Assembly: GCA_037501455.1 (NCBI GenBank)
Contig: CM074861.1
Location: forward strand, 34,178,001-34,242,000
Reading direction: 5' to 3'
Length of the DNA: 64,000 bases
Origin: Lantana camara
Lineage: Eukaryota > Streptophyta > Magnoliopsida > Lamiales > Verbenaceae
This document shows, one piece after another, positions 12,657-25,061 of this stretch. Numbering within the stretch: the first letter of the stretch is position 1; every line of letters starts with the position of its first letter. The notes below the pieces were generated by a model. That model had not been told where the DNA came from. It did no database searches and saw only the letters and a list, made by a program, of their open reading frames with translations. The position numbers and the translations under genes were made by a program.

Positions 12657-13268
12657 CAGCCTTCGTTTGTGCTTCATTTGGCCTGAATTTTGAACTATAG
12701 TAACCTTTTTGAATCTAGAACAATGTCATTGGAATCACCTCAAAATTCATTTTAGATTGTGAGTTATTACCGTTTGAAAATTGTGTCGCCACTTCGTCGG
12801 AATTCTGCTTTCGTCCAACTTCGAATCTACGCCATTTTCGTCTCGCTTTGAACCATGATTCGATCCATACACCATTTGAAAGATCTATGTGTCTAGTTTC
12901 AGTTCCAAAAATAAAACTTAATTCTCATTTCTCAAACTCAAGTTAATTATGATCGGTTTCCTACAGCTTGTCTGTTTCGAAAAATTTTCAGCCTTTGCCC
13001 GTTTTTGCTCGGAACCATTTCTTCGACTTTTCTTGCACCTTTTCACCTCCGAACTCATTCCTGACTTGTTATAACTTAGGCATATGTATGTATTTGTTCT
13101 AAGATGCATTTTATGTCGCTTAAGTAATGTGAATTGTTTGCATGAAGCACATACGCACCTTATTATGTATCTCCACTTTGTGAAATACATTCCTTTGTGT
13201 GAAATGAGTCTGAATATGAACCTTGCCTACGTGTTTGTCTCTCTTAAGTGCCTATGCATACGCTGTGA

Positions 13269-13273
13269 GTCTA
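13269..13273. repeat. Target-site duplication of element B, left copy
   Basis: gtcta here is repeated exactly at 23439-23443, flanking the two outer LTR ends of element B. Confidence 0.95.
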
Positions 13274-15944
13274 TGTAGCACCCTAGACCCCAAGGCGCCA
13301 CATCCCCCGCACTGTAGCCTCAATCCACGTATGAAATGGACAGTTCATACATAAACCAAGACCACAGCGAACGGGTGACAACAAAACGACGCTCTAGGCG
13401 GGACACTCTCCCCAACATTTTCAAAACAACAATAAATAGAAAAGCGGAAGCAATAAAGTCATTCATAGGTATATATAGGTACCATATTTATTCCATAGAT
13501 ACATATAGGTACCAATTATCTATCAATACAGTATCATATCTCAATAATACACATAACCATGAATCCAAATACTAATATCGGTCCAAAACATGACAAATTC
13601 CAAAAGTGATATACATGAAGGTACGAAACTAGACCCGTGGAAATGCAAGACTCGACCAACTCCCGCCTAGCACAACCACGCTCAAAAGGTACCTGAAAAG
13701 TGAAGTATCAGTCTACCGAAGACTGAGTGAGGGGCAATAGATATATATAACACACGTCACATGCAAGTTGTAGCCTCGGGTAAAGACTTTTAGAAAACAA
13801 TAATTATATAGTTCAAGAATCTCATCCTTTGCCCGAGATTACAACTATCCATTTTAACACGTTTAATTAATCATACTTGTCAATATCATGAACATGTGGC
13901 CCCGGCGAGTAAGGGCAATCTCCAACCGAACTCCCAATCGTGAACAATACGTGATCATGCTTGCTTGCTTGATAAATAAGTGATCATGCAATTCATTTAG
14001 TGCTCACATAGACAATTTCATACTTGAAAACATGCAATAACCCGAGGATAACCCGACATTCCGGATTAATCCCCAGTCTCCTTCTTCCTCCGGGTGATAG
14101 CGAGTTTGCAAGGCTCGACTATCCACGACATGGTGTGTGTAGAGGACATGACCCTCTAGACACGGAACTCCTTCCACCACTAATCTCCTAGTGGCTTCGG
14201 GGGTGATCCCAACAATGTGAGGATAATTCAGGAGTTACCCGTCAGCCCTTGCTTTCCCGGTTGGCTCAAGAATTACCCTCGGGCCCACGTGCAATCATGT
14301 ACTCGCCAACATGCTTGAAAATCATTACAATCAATACATTCTTGCTTGAAATGTTTATAAGTTGGAAAACGGTTATAAATATAATAGGTTTTGGCCGAAA
14401 ACTAGCACGTACGGGTGGTAGGGTTCATTTTACCAAAACAAAACCTCACCTTTCTTGCAAAATATAATAAAGAAGCGTTCTAAGGAGCTTGCTCCTCGTC
14501 CACGCCCTCGTGACCTGTGCAAATACGACATATGAACATGAGACATGGACTAAAATGGCCAAAATATGACGAACGGCGAAAATGTGTCGAGACGACCTCG
14601 AAAATGCAATGTGGTATTATAACTTTTGGTTTCACATCATATTAACACGTATTATAGCAATTCGGGGTCAAAGAAGTCGTTGGATCGAGGGGTCAAAATC
14701 GTAATTTTATGCAGTGAATTTTGTTCTGTCAGCCCTATGGGAACGGCCGTTCCAGGCTTCCTTTGAAAACTGGGAACGGTCGTTCCCGTTGCCCAGAAAA
14801 ACGCGGCAACGATTTCCATTTTTAAAAGCGCGCCTACGCCGGGAACGGCCCTTCCGGTTCCAAGGCCAAAGTGGGAACGGCCGTTCCCGTAGTCGGCCGC
14901 GCATATTTTGAAAAGGGATGGGAACGCCCGTTCCCACCAAGCCTTGAGGCTGGGAACGGTCGTTCCCTGCTTCTGCAACTGAAAAACAGAGCAGAAACAG
15001 GGGAAGCTCTCGGGAAGAAAACAACCAAGCAACAACAATCCAATTTTTGATCCCCAAATGCTATAATTTCTGGAATATGATGCAAATACACTTATAGCAT
15101 AATAATATCACACTTAAACACATAAAACATGCAATACAACAAGATTTCCAAGGTTTCATGTTCATGGCCAACTTTGATCAATCTTGACAATTATTCAAGA
15201 ATTCATACCCTTGAGCATGCTATAATCCAATATATGATCCTATAATCACACTTTGATCACCAACAACTCATTTAGCACACAAATCCTAAACCCTAGCTCA
15301 TGAAAATATGACCAAGAATCACCAACTCATGCAACCAACCTTAAAGATGGAAAGAAATGAAGAAAGTGGATGATGATGATGATGATCTCCTAATTCCTTG
15401 CAAGCTTTCTTGAAATCTTGATGATTGATTGAGAAATTATCTTCTTCCCTTTTCTTCCAATGAATACCGAGAGAGAGATGGATATGTTTGGCAATTTTGA
15501 GCTAGAAAATGATCAAGGAAGATGGGAGAAAAGATGATACGTAATGCATCATCTTGATTTTTGTGAGATTTGCCAATTTGCCAATTAATCCATGAAGTCT
15601 TAAAGTTAAGCAATTAAGTATGCCATGATTTAAAATATGCTCAATTTGGTCCTTAGAAATCATGCAATTAAGTCCCCAATATTTTAGAAAGTATTTAACT
15701 AGGGACAACTTAATAATTCTATCACTCTCGGTAATGGTTTTCATGCAAGAAATATTTTTCCGTGCCATGAAATAATTTTTCAATGATATGAAATCAAATA
15801 ATTGATAAAAATAATGTTTCATGAATTTTATAAAAATATGAATGCCACGTATGAATATTATGGAATTAAAAGAAATAAAATAAAACCTACGCTCAACTCA
15901 CACGTGGCGTGCTTACCTGTTCATCCGGAAACTGGGGCGTTACA
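13274..15944 (-). repeat. 3' LTR of element B
   Basis: 2671 bp, tgtagcaccc to ggggcgttaca on the plus strand. On the minus strand it follows the PPT. Small frames inside it recur at a 7494-bp offset in the other LTR and are not genes. A TATA-like run on the minus strand lies around 14373-14386, but I cannot place a start site. Confidence 0.97.
14739..14967. repeat. Six paired palindromes, GGGAACGGCCGTTCCC type (3' LTR)
   Basis: Six copies of a 14-16 bp palindrome are centred at 14746.5, 14779.5, 14848.5, 14880.5, 14927.5 and 14959.5, giving spacings of 33, 69, 32, 47 and 32 bp: three pairs. Variants change only the central 4-5 bases (ggcc, ggtc, gccc, ggccc) while the gggaacg and cgttccc arms hold in most copies. 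They lie 0.98-1.2 kb into the LTR from its 5' end. Confidence 0.92.
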
Positions 15945-15945
15945 A

Positions 15946-15958
15946 CTCTCCCCCCCTT
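15946..15958 (-). other. Polypurine tract of element B
   Basis: On the minus strand it reads aagggggggagag next to the 3' LTR, the standard position for plus-strand DNA priming. Confidence 0.93.
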
Positions 15959-15982
15959 AGAAGAATCTGGTCCCCAGATTCT

Positions 15983-18900
15983 CTAGTCTTGCTCGAACAA
16001 CTCCGGGTGGAACCGTTTCATTTTATCCTCTGTTTCCCACGTAGCTTCTTCGGTTTTATCGTTTCTCCACAAAACCTTAACCATGGGAATCCTCCGGTTT
16101 CTTAGTTCCTGAAATTTCCGATCCATGATCTTAACCGGCCTCTGAATAAATGTTAAGTTCGGTTCCAACTCCACTTCTTCCACGGGGAGAATCGTAGTCT
16201 CATCGGGGTAATATTTCCTTAGTTGTGAAACGTGAAACACGTTGTGAATCCCCGTAAGACTCGGTGGTAGGTCCAGTCGATAGGCGACCTCGCCTATTCT
16301 TTCAAGAATCTCAAATGGACCTAAGTAGCGAGGATTAAGCTTTCCTCCTCTCCCGATCCGGGTGAAACCTTTCCTTGGTGACACCTTTAAAAATACCCGG
16401 TCACCCACTTCAAACTCTAGATCCCTCCGGCGCTTATCTGCATAGTTCTTTTGCCTGTCTTGCTCGGATTTCATCCGTTGTTGAATCATTTGGACCTTCT
16501 CAATCATAGCCTGAACGACTTTGGAAGGTCTTTCGAATCTTTCACCTCTCTTTACCCCTTCCTGTTTTGACCATTTCCATTCTTCCAAGTCGAAAAACAA
16601 CGGAGATCGGCACTTTCTTCCATAAAGTAACTCGTAAGGAGCCATCCCAATCGAAGCCTGAAAGCTGTTATTATAAGCAAACTCGATCAAGGGAAGCTGT
16701 TCTGACCACGAGTTCTGAAAATCCATCGCGCAAGCCCGAAGAAGATCTTCCAAATACCTGATTAATCTTTCAGTCTGACCGTCTGTCTGAGGGTGAAAGG
16801 CTGTACTGAACTTGAGCTTCGTTCCCAAGACAGCCTGTAATTCTTGCCACAACTTAGAAGTAAATCTCGGGTCTCGATCTGAAACTATGCTCACCGGAAT
16901 ACCATGAAGTCGAATGATCTCTCTGTTATAGATTTCAGCCAACTTCGGGATCTTATAGGACATCCGGACCGGTAGAAAGTGAGCAGACTTCGTAAATCTA
17001 TCCACGATTACCCAAATTCCATCAAACCCGCCTTTAACCTTCGGTAATCCGGAAACAAAGTCCATCGTTACTTGTTCCCACTTCCACTCGGGAATAGGTA
17101 ACGGTTGTAGAAGTCCTGCGGGTTTTTGGTGCTCAGCTTTCACTTTCTGACAAGTCAGGCAATGTTTCACATACTCTGCCACGTCTCTCTTCAACCCGTT
17201 CCACCAATAAAATTGCTTCAAATCCTTATACATCTTGTTTCCTCCTGGGTGGATCGAGTAGGCTGACTTGTGAGCTTCCTCGAGTAGGACCCGTCTCAAT
17301 TCTTCAGGTACTACTACTCTGTTCTTAAACCGAAGCAACCCGGTCTCATCAAACCCAAATGGACTCTCCGGGTCATCCTTAGCCTTACTTGCAAGTTTCT
17401 GTACTTCCGGATCCCTATTCTGAGCCTCAAACAACAGATTCTTTAATTCCGGCTGAACTGTAATATTAGAAACCCGAGCCCGTAACACAATCGGGGCAAC
17501 TTTCTTACTTTCCTTCATTTCCAAACTCGATACACTCGCCTTCCTGCTAAGTGCATCGGCGACCACATTGGCTTTCCCGGGATGATACTTAATTGTACAA
17601 TCATAATCTTCCAACTTTTCCATCCAACGCCGTTGCCTCATATTCAAATCCTTCTGTGTAAATAAATACTGAAGGCTCTTGTGGTCGGTGAAAATCTCAA
17701 AGGAAGTCCCGTAAAGGTAATGTCTCCATTTCCCGAGCGCAAAGATCACGGCTGCAAGCTCTAGGTCGTGTGTCGGATAATTCCTTTCATATTCCTTTAG
17801 CTTTCGGGAAGCATAAGCGATCACTTTTCCTTTCTGAGTTAAAACACAACCTAAGCCTTCCTTGGAAGCATCTGTATACACTACATACTCTTCTGAACTT
17901 TCGGGAAGCGTTAACACCGGAGCTGAGACTAACTTCTCTTTCAAAAAGTTGAAGCTTTGATCACATTTCTCGTCCCAGACAAACTTAACATCCTTCTTTG
18001 TCAACCGGGTTAACGGTGCCGCAATTTTAGAGAAGTCCTGAACAAACCTTCTGTAATAACCGGCCAATCCCAAGAAGCTTCTAATCTCTGAGGCATTCTT
18101 TGGTTTCTCCCACTTAAGCACGGCCTCAATTTTTGAGGGATCGACTTCCAACCCTTTCCCTGAAATCACGTGCCCCAAGAAGGAAACCCGATCGATCCAA
18201 AACTCACACTTGCTGAACTTGGCAAATAACTGATGCTCTTTCAAGGTCTGTAGGACGAGTCTGAGGTGTCTCGCGTGCTCCTCGGCTGATTTCGAGAAAA
18301 CCAGAATGTCATCAATAAATATCACCACAAACTTATCGAGGAAAGGCCTGAATATCCGGTGCATCATATCCATGAAAGCTGCAGGGGCATTAGTCAATCC
18401 AAATGGCATAACCACGAACTCATAATGCCCGTATCGAGTATTGAATCCCGTCTTTGGAATGTCCTCTGCTCGAATTCGCAGCTGATAGTATCCCTGTCTT
18501 AAATCCAATTTCGAATACACTTTAGAACCCTGGAGTATATCGAATAACTCCTCAATATGTGGAAGGGGATACTTGTTCTTAATAGTCATCCGGTTCAATT
18601 CCCTGTAATCGATGCACATTCTCAAAGTCCCGTCCTTTTTCTTTACAAACAACACTGGTGCTCCCCACGGCGAAGAACTCGGCCGAATATACCCAACTTC
18701 CAATAAAGCCTCAAGCTGAACTTTTAATTCCTTCAATTCGGCTGGAGCCATCCGGTAAGGAGTCTTTGAATACGGCTCAGCATTCGGGAAAAGATCAATC
18801 ACGAACTCAATCTCCCGCTCAGGAGGCAAAGAATCCAATTTCTCTGGAAATACCTCGGGGAATTCCTTTACCACTTCAGTGTCCTCTAACTTCACCTGAT

Positions 18901-20512
18901 CCTTGGGCTTGTTCAGAATGTAAGCAATAAACCCTGTAGCCCCGTCTCTGACTAGTCTCTGAGCCTCTGAAAATGAAAGTAAGGGTACAGTCTTCGAAGT
19001 ACTGCCCGTAACCACCTCTGAACCCAACTGAACCTTCTTAGCCCGGCAATCCACTGTAGCACAATGCCTGTATAACCATTCCATCCCCAAAATAGCCCCG
19101 TATCTTTCCATTGGCATCACAATAAAGTCTGTCAGAAATTCCCTGCCTTCAATCACAACTGGAACATCCCTGTAAACCTGATCCGTCTCTCGCCTACTAC
19201 CGAAAGGAGTACTAACTATATAGCGCACAGAAGTACACATAGCAGGCAAAGACAAGGTAATAGCAATAGAATGCGCAAGAAAGGAGTGTGTAGCTCCTGG
19301 ATCAAATAATGTATGGATGTTCGTGCCATGGATGCAAATAATACCTTCAACTACTGCAGCGGGATCAATATCAGCCTCCTGCTCCTCTCCAGCAAGTGCA
19401 TAAGCTCGAGCTCTCACCAATGGTCTCGGTCCTGCAGGGGGTGGATCCTGGCGATCCGGACAACCATCAACCAAGTGCTCGTTGCTCCCACAAATCAAAC
19501 ATAGACCTAACCGGCGTCTGCAGTTATCATAGGTGTGCGTAGGATGTCCACACCATGTGCATCTCGGTCTCTGAGGTGGCTGGGGTGGTGCTGGAGCTCT
19601 CGGGCCTCTCAGTAACGGTCCTGCACTCTTCTGTGATGATCCTGCAGTCTTAAACTTCTTCCCAGAGTCTCTCTGTACCGGAGGTGCGGAGTAAACCATC
19701 GGCCTCTTTCCCGAGCTCGATCCCTGACCTGCTCTCGAGCCTGAAGCCTGTCCTGCTCGCTGAGTAGCCCTCCTAGCACTATCAGAATCCTCAACCTTCA
19801 GGGCCTTTGCAGTAGCCTTTGCCCAGGTACTGGTATTAGTCGCTTTCAGTGCATCCTGGATGTCCGGTCTCAACCCCTGAACAAACTGCATCGCTTTGTG
19901 AAAGTCATCATTCGCTATGTTGGGTGCATAGCGAGAAAGCCTCTCGAACTCGGCGATGTACTGGCCCACAGACCTGCCTCCCTGCTTTAATTCTGTAAAC
20001 TCCCTCAACCGGCGGGTACGGGAAGCTGGGGGAATATACTTGTTTCTGAACTCCCGTACAAATACCTCCCAAGTAACCTCGGTCCCTGCTGCCTCCAAAA
20101 CAATCTCTGTGCTCTCCCACCAGGAGTAAGCCTCGCCCTGAATAAGAGTAAGTGTACAACGAGCCTTCTCCTGACTGTCACAAGGAATAAGCTGCCAAAT
20201 CCTTTCTATCTCTTTTAGCCACATCTCTGCCTGTATATCGTCTCCCTTATAGAACTTCGGGGGACGCTGATTCTGGAACTCTCGCAAGATAGCAGAAATG
20301 GGATTCTCTGGAGGTGCTACCTGCGCTGGTGGTGGTGGTGGAGGTACCCGTTCCTGTAACCTCTGATCAATCAGCCCTACCACTGCATTCATGAAATCCT
20401 GAGGCTGTGCCTGGGCAGGTGGAGGAGGTGGTGATCTCTCGCGGCGATGATGTCGGCGATGATGATGCCTGTGCCTCGAGGATCGATCACTGTAATGTCT
20501 ATCGGGCTCCAT
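15983..20512 (-). CDS. Gag-Pol polyprotein of a Tekay-like chromovirus
   Basis: This single 1509-residue frame encodes everything needed for copy-and-paste retrotransposition. By residue: a His/Arg- and Pro-rich start (1-65), Retrotrans_gag (about 80-240), two CX2CX4HX4C zinc knuckles (318-331 and 338-351), an aspartic protease with catalytic D404 in FDPGATHS, reverse transcriptase (about 600-780) with FIDD at 732-735, and RNase H (about 876-990; D881, E918, D943, D986 visible). Integrase follows with its H2C2 zinc site (H1081, H1088, C1118, C1121) and the D1151, D1212, E1248 triad at DX35E spacing. A chromodomain-like tail (1458-1505, VKVLWRND and EEATWE) would direct integration to heterochromatin. 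No stop or frameshift is present. The start codon at 20512 leaves a 235-nt leader after the PBS. Gag and Pol are fused in one frame, as usual for this branch. The protease has Pro where Ser or Thr is common. Confidence 0.97.
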   Translation of the reverse strand: MEPDRHYSDRSSRHRHHHRRHHRRERSPPPPPAQAQPQDFMNAVVGLIDQRLQERVPPPPPPAQVAPPENPISAILREFQNQRPPKFYKGDDIQAEMWLKEIERIWQLIPCDSQEKARCTLTLIQGEAYSWWESTEIVLEAAGTEVTWEVFVREFRNKYIPPASRTRRLREFTELKQGGRSVGQYIAEFERLSRYAPNIANDDFHKAMQFVQGLRPDIQDALKATNTSTWAKATAKALKVEDSDSARRATQRAGQASGSRAGQGSSSGKRPMVYSAPPVQRDSGKKFKTAGSSQKSAGPLLRGPRAPAPPQPPQRPRCTWCGHPTHTYDNCRRRLGLCLICGSNEHLVDGCPDRQDPPPAGPRPLVRARAYALAGEEQEADIDPAAVVEGIICIHGTNIHTLFDPGATHSFLAHSIAITLSLPAMCTSVRYIVSTPFGSRRETDQVYRDVPVVIEGREFLTDFIVMPMERYGAILGMEWLYRHCATVDCRAKKVQLGSEVVTGSTSKTVPLLSFSEAQRLVRDGATGFIAYILNKPKDQVKLEDTEVVKEFPEVFPEKLDSLPPEREIEFVIDLFPNAEPYSKTPYRMAPAELKELKVQLEALLEVGYIRPSSSPWGAPVLFVKKKDGTLRMCIDYRELNRMTIKNKYPLPHIEELFDILQGSKVYSKLDLRQGYYQLRIRAEDIPKTGFNTRYGHYEFVVMPFGLTNAPAAFMDMMHRIFRPFLDKFVVIFIDDILVFSKSAEEHARHLRLVLQTLKEHQLFAKFSKCEFWIDRVSFLGHVISGKGLEVDPSKIEAVLKWEKPKNASEIRSFLGLAGYYRRFVQDFSKIAAPLTRLTKKDVKFVWDEKCDQSFNFLKEKLVSAPVLTLPESSEEYVVYTDASKEGLGCVLTQKGKVIAYASRKLKEYERNYPTHDLELAAVIFALGKWRHYLYGTSFEIFTDHKSLQYLFTQKDLNMRQRRWMEKLEDYDCTIKYHPGKANVVADALSRKASVSSLEMKESKKVAPIVLRARVSNITVQPELKNLLFEAQNRDPEVQKLASKAKDDPESPFGFDETGLLRFKNRVVVPEELRRVLLEEAHKSAYSIHPGGNKMYKDLKQFYWWNGLKRDVAEYVKHCLTCQKVKAEHQKPAGLLQPLPIPEWKWEQVTMDFVSGLPKVKGGFDGIWVIVDRFTKSAHFLPVRMSYKIPKLAEIYNREIIRLHGIPVSIVSDRDPRFTSKLWQELQAVLGTKLKFSTAFHPQTDGQTERLIRYLEDLLRACAMDFQNSWSEQLPLIEFAYNNSFQASIGMAPYELLYGRKCRSPLFFDLEEWKWSKQEGVKRGERFERPSKVVQAMIEKVQMIQQRMKSEQDRQKNYADKRRRDLEFEVGDRVFLKVSPRKGFTRIGRGGKLNPRYLGPFEILERIGEVAYRLDLPPSLTGIHNVFHVSQLRKYYPDETTILPVEEVELEPNLTFIQRPVKIMDRKFQELRNRRIPMVKVLWRNDKTEEATWETEDKMKRFHPELFEQD

Positions 20513-20747
20513 CCTGTAATTAGAACACTAAACATGCGTGTCTTGATCAATAAATGCAAATGTGTGCATAGAATTTCCATAATATCAAATAACACATATT
20601 CAAGGAAGATCAAGTAGTGCAATTAACGCGAATAAGGGAGTAAATCAAGTAGATCAACCCAATGCAGACTCCCCAATACCACATAATCCTATGCCGTGCG
20701 ACCTAGACTGACTCGACACGACTCGAGAACCTCGGTTTTGCAACCTG

Positions 20748-20759
20748 GCTCTGATACCA
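20748..20759 (-). other. Primer-binding site of element B, tRNA-iMet type
   Basis: On the minus strand it reads TGGTATCAGAGC, 8 nt inside the 5' LTR boundary at 20768. Confidence 0.95.
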
Positions 20760-20767
20760 CCTGTAGA

Positions 20768-23438
20768 TGTAGCACCCTAGACCCCAAGGCGCCACATCCC
20801 CCGCACTGTAGCCTCAATCCACGTATGAAATGGACAGTTCATACATAAACCAAGACCACAGCGAACGGGTGACAACAAAACGACGCTCTAGGCGGGACAC
20901 TCTCCCCAACATTTTCAAAACAACAATAAATAGAAAAGCGGAAGCAATAAAGTCATTCATAGGTATATATAGGTACCATATTTATTCCATAGATACATAT
21001 AGGTACCAATTATCTATCAATACAGTATCATATCTCAATAATACACATAACCATGAATCCAAATACTAATATCGGTCCAAAACATGACAAATTCCAAAAG
21101 TGATATACATGAAGGTACGAAACTAGACCCGTGGAAATGCAAGACTCGACCAACTCCCGCCTAGCACAACCACGCTCAAAAGGTACCTGAAAAGTGAAGT
21201 ATCAGTCTACCGAAGACTGAGTGAGGGGCAATAGATATATATAACACACGTCACATGCAAGTTGTAGCCTCGGGTAAAGACTTTTAGAAAACAATAATTA
21301 TATAGTTCAAGAATCTCATCCTTTGCCCGAGATTACAACTATCCATTTTAACACGTTTAATTAATCATACTTGTCAATATCATGAACATGTGGCCCCGGC
21401 GAGTAAGGGCAATCTCCAACCGAACTCCCAATCGTGAACAATACGTGATCATGCTTGCTTGCTTGATAAATAAGTGATCATGCAATTCATTTAGTGCTCA
21501 CATAGACAATTTCATACTTGAAAACATGCAATAACCCGAGGATAACCCGACATTCCGGATTAATCCCCAGTCTCCTTCTTCCTCCGGGTGATAGCGAGTT
21601 TGCAAGGCTCGACTATCCACGACATGGTGTGTGTAGAGGACATGACCCTCTAGACACGGAACTCCTTCCACCACTAATCTCCTAGTGGCTTCGGGGGTGA
21701 TCCCAACAATGTGAGGATAATTCAGGAGTTACCCGTCAGCCCTTGCTTTCCCGGTTGGCTCAAGAATTACCCTCGGGCCCACGTGCAATCATGTACTCGC
21801 CAACATGCTTGAAAATCATTACAATCAATACATTCTTGCTTGAAATGTTTATAAGTTGGAAAACGGTTATAAATATAATAGGTTTTGGCCGAAAACTAGC
21901 ACGTACGGGTGGTAGGGTTCATTTTACCAAAACAAAACCTCACCTTTCTTGCAAAATATAATAAAGAAGCGTTCTAAGGAGCTTGCTCCTCGTCCACGCC
22001 CTCGTGACCTGTGCAAATACGACATATGAACATGAGACATGGACTAAAATGGCCAAAATATGACGAACGGCGAAAATGTGTCGAGACGACCTCGAAAATG
22101 CAATGTGGTATTATAACTTTTGGTTTCACATCATATTAACACGTATTATAGCAATTCGGGGTCAAAGAAGTCGTTGGATCGAGGGGTCAAAATCATAATT
22201 TTATGCAGTGAATTTTGTTCTGTCAGCCCTATGGGAACGGCCGTTCCAGGCTTCCTTTGAAAACTGGGAACGGTCGTTCCCGTTGCCCAGAAAAACGCGG
22301 CAACGATTTCCATTTTTAAAAGCGCGCCTACGCCGGGAACGGCCCTTCCGGTTCCAAGGCCAAAGTGGGAACGGCCGTTCCCGTAGTCGGCCGCGCATAT
22401 TTTGAAAAGGGATGGGAACGCCCGTTCCCACCAAGCCTTGAGGCTGGGAACGGTCGTTCCCTGCTTCTGCAACTGAAAAACAGAGCAGAAACAGGGGAAG
22501 CTCTCGGGAAGAAAACAACCAAGCAACAACAATCCAATTTTTGATCCCCAAATGCTATAATTTCTGGAATATGATGCAAATACACTTATAGCATAATAAT
22601 ATCACACTTAAACACATAAAACATGCAATACAACAAGATTTCCAAGGTTTCATGTTCATGGCCAACTTTGATCAATCTTGACAATTATTCAAGAATTCAT
22701 ACCCTTGAGCATGCTATAATCCAATATATGATCCTATAATCACACTTTGATCACCAACAACTCATTTAGCACACAAATCCTAAACCCTAGCTCATGAAAA
22801 TATGACCAAGAATCACCAACTCATGCAACCAACCTTAAAGATGGAAAGAAATGAAGAAAGTGGATGATGATGATGATGATCTCCTAATTCCTTGCAAGCT
22901 TTCTTGAAATCTTGATGATTGATTGAGAAATTATCTTCTTCCCTTTTCTTCCAATGAATACCGAGAGAGAGATGGATATGTTTGGCAATTTTGAGCTAGA
23001 AAATGATCAAGGAAGATGGGAGAAAAGATGATACGTAATGCATCATCTTGATTTTTGTGAGATTTGCCAATTTGCCAATTAATCCATGAAGTCTTAAAGT
23101 TAAGCAATTAAGTATACCATGATTTAAAATATGCTCAATTTGGTCCTTAGAAATCATGCAATTAAGTCCCCAATATTTTAGAAAGTATTTAACTAGGGAC
23201 AACTTAATAATTATATCACTCTCGGTAATGGTTTTCATGCAAGAAATATTTTTCCGTGCCATGAAATAATTTTTCAATGATATGAAATCAAATAATTGAT
23301 AAAAATAATGTTTCATGAATTTTATAAAAATATGAATGCCACGTATGAATATTATGGAATTAAAAGAAATAAAATAAAACCTACGCTCAACTCACACGTG
23401 GCGTGCTTACCTGTTCATCCGGAAACTGGGGCGTTACA
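20768..23438 (-). repeat. 5' LTR of element B
   Basis: 2671 bp, nearly identical to 13274-15944 (three differences seen). On the minus strand it would drive Gag-Pol transcription. Confidence 0.97.
22233..22461. repeat. Six paired palindromes, GGGAACGGCCGTTCCC type (5' LTR)
   Basis: The same cluster as 14739-14967, at a 7494-bp offset, with no change in spacing. Confidence 0.92.
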
Positions 23439-25052
23439 GTCTATATGGTTCATCCTTGAGTCTAGGTTCTTTATTTTGTCTTCAGTTTGTTCAGGTGCAC
23501 CCGGGGCGGTGTTTCGTGAGCCGTTTTGATTCCGGGGTGGATCACATGGGTTGTTCTCGCTTCTGTTGGTATAAGGTGAGGTTAGGTTATAGTTAAACCC
23601 TATGAAACGTGCTCGTTTTCTATGCATGTGAACTATAACCTTAAATATAAGTAAATATGTGCTAAATATATAAGTTTATGAATTTGCTAAGACTTTGCAA
23701 GTACGATACGCTATGTACGAGCCTATGTATGCTTGTTTTGGTTTATTCTGATTTATTATGTTTGCAATATTAACTATGCTTCAAACGTGTGCCTCTTATG
23801 AGCCGAGATCTACTAGCTAAAGATATGTTATGGATTTGACATGGAGAGGTATGTACAGCATAGTTGTTGCAAGGTAAGGTATGTTTGGTAAGTTTTGGTT
23901 ACGTTAAGTTCTATAGTGGGTTATGGTATACGCTTATATGATATGTTTTCGTATGTTGGGCCCCGGAGTTGTGGGTAGAGGAGACCTGGGATGACCATGG
24001 GGTCGCCAGTTATCAACCCTGTGCACATCTCCACAGTTTGATTCGGATTACCCTTGATCTCACTAGGAGGTTTGGTGAGTGATGGAGATCCTGTGGGTTT
24101 GGAGTAGCTTGCACTCCCCTCACCTGAAATGGATAGTTAGGGTAGCGTAACCCTTCCATCACCGGAGAAAGGAGGTTTGTTTGATATGTCTATTTTGCTT
24201 TAATATGTCTGTTATGTTCTGTCTGAGGAGCCCAGGATGGGACTTAGGACTTGTACCCGCCGAGTTATCTTTGTATGCTCTGCTAAGTTCGTGAAACGGG
24301 GATAGACTCCTAATTATGATAAAATATGAATGTTTTGATAAGATTTGATTTGTTAAGGTATGATTCAGAAATGTTTGATATGTAAGAATCTGTCAAGTTA
24401 AGCTGTGATCTGTTTTGTTACAAAACCCCTATATGTATGTATCACGGGCAAAGTTTAGTGTGCAAAAAACTATCCCTGAGTTCACGAACCGTGTGCGGTT
24501 GAATGTGCTTTGCTCCTTATACGTACATAGCGTGTGTGGGTAGCCCCTCACTCAGTCTGTGTGACTGACCCCTCTCCCCTTTTGTTTTTAGTGTGCAGGT
24601 TTGCGTGGAGTTCGAGCTAGGCGGAGTCTGTCGAATCTTTTGTCAAGTTTGAGTCCTTGCATACGCACTTTTGTATTTGTATGAATCTGAATGTTTGTAT
24701 GTATATCTTATGATCCATTTTGATATGTTATATTTCGGGACAAGCTTCTAGGAAACAGTTTGAACCCGTTTGCATTTATGATTTATGATAATATTCGGGA
24801 TTTGGTATCTATGCTAGTTGAACCCGTCACCTACTGCTTGTGATTTATTTTTGAAATATGTGCATCACTTCCGCATACGCATTCGTTTTTGTTGGTTTGT
24901 TTAAACTGCAGGGTCTACTTTTCGCCTAGCTTAGGTGTGTGTTTGTCTGTCTCCCGTTCGTCTCTTCTTGGTTCATGTACGGGTTTTCCATCTCGTATGT
25001 GGATTGGGCTTAGATGCGGGGGATGTATTGACCCACCGTGCGGGGTGCTACA
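23439..25052 (+). repeat. 3' LTR of E1, right segment (first 5 bp are the B target duplication)
   Basis: It resumes the E1 LTR after element B. From 23953 it matches 7828-8903. It ends gcggggtgctaca at 25052, the same end as the 5' LTR at 8903. Frames inside it are shadows. Confidence 0.88.
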
Positions 25053-25056
25053 ATGT

Positions 25057-25061
25057 GGTGG
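25057..25061. repeat. Target-site duplication of solo LTR C, left copy
   Basis: ggtgg here is repeated exactly at 31897-31901. Confidence 0.9.

Larger units (their letters stand above)
11689..13273 (+). repeat. 3' LTR of E1, left segment
   Basis: It starts tgtgacaccc right after the PPT and is interrupted at 13273 by element B. Together with 23444-25052 it gives a 3' LTR of about 3.2 kb ending in ggggtgctaca. Open frames inside, such as 12452-12693, are shadows. Confidence 0.85.
13274..23438 (-). mobile_element. Complete, very young Ty3/gypsy chromovirus, element B (10,165 bp)
   Basis: The element has 2671-bp LTRs at 13274-15944 and 20768-23438, a tRNA-iMet PBS, a PPT, a 5-bp GTCTA target duplication and an intact Gag-Pol on the minus strand. 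Comparing the LTRs by eye I found three substitutions (14701/22195, 15622/23116 and 15719/23213) and no indel, about 0.1 percent divergence, so insertion was recent. Domain order (Gag, PR, RT, RNase H, INT, chromodomain-like tail) and the long LTRs point to the Tekay/Del branch of chromoviruses. It sits inside the 3' LTR of E1. It is the only element in the window with a complete coding set. Confidence 0.96.

Noticed and set aside
14652..15091. Overlapping open frames of 65-128 codons on both strands, repeated at 22146-22585
   Set aside because: They lie inside the B LTRs, recur at the exact LTR offset, and are kept open by the GC-rich palindrome cluster. No domain is recognisable.
17770..19504. 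Plus-strand frames such as 17770-17952, 18658-18930 and 19313-19504
   Set aside because: Antisense shadows of the Gag-Pol gene of element B.
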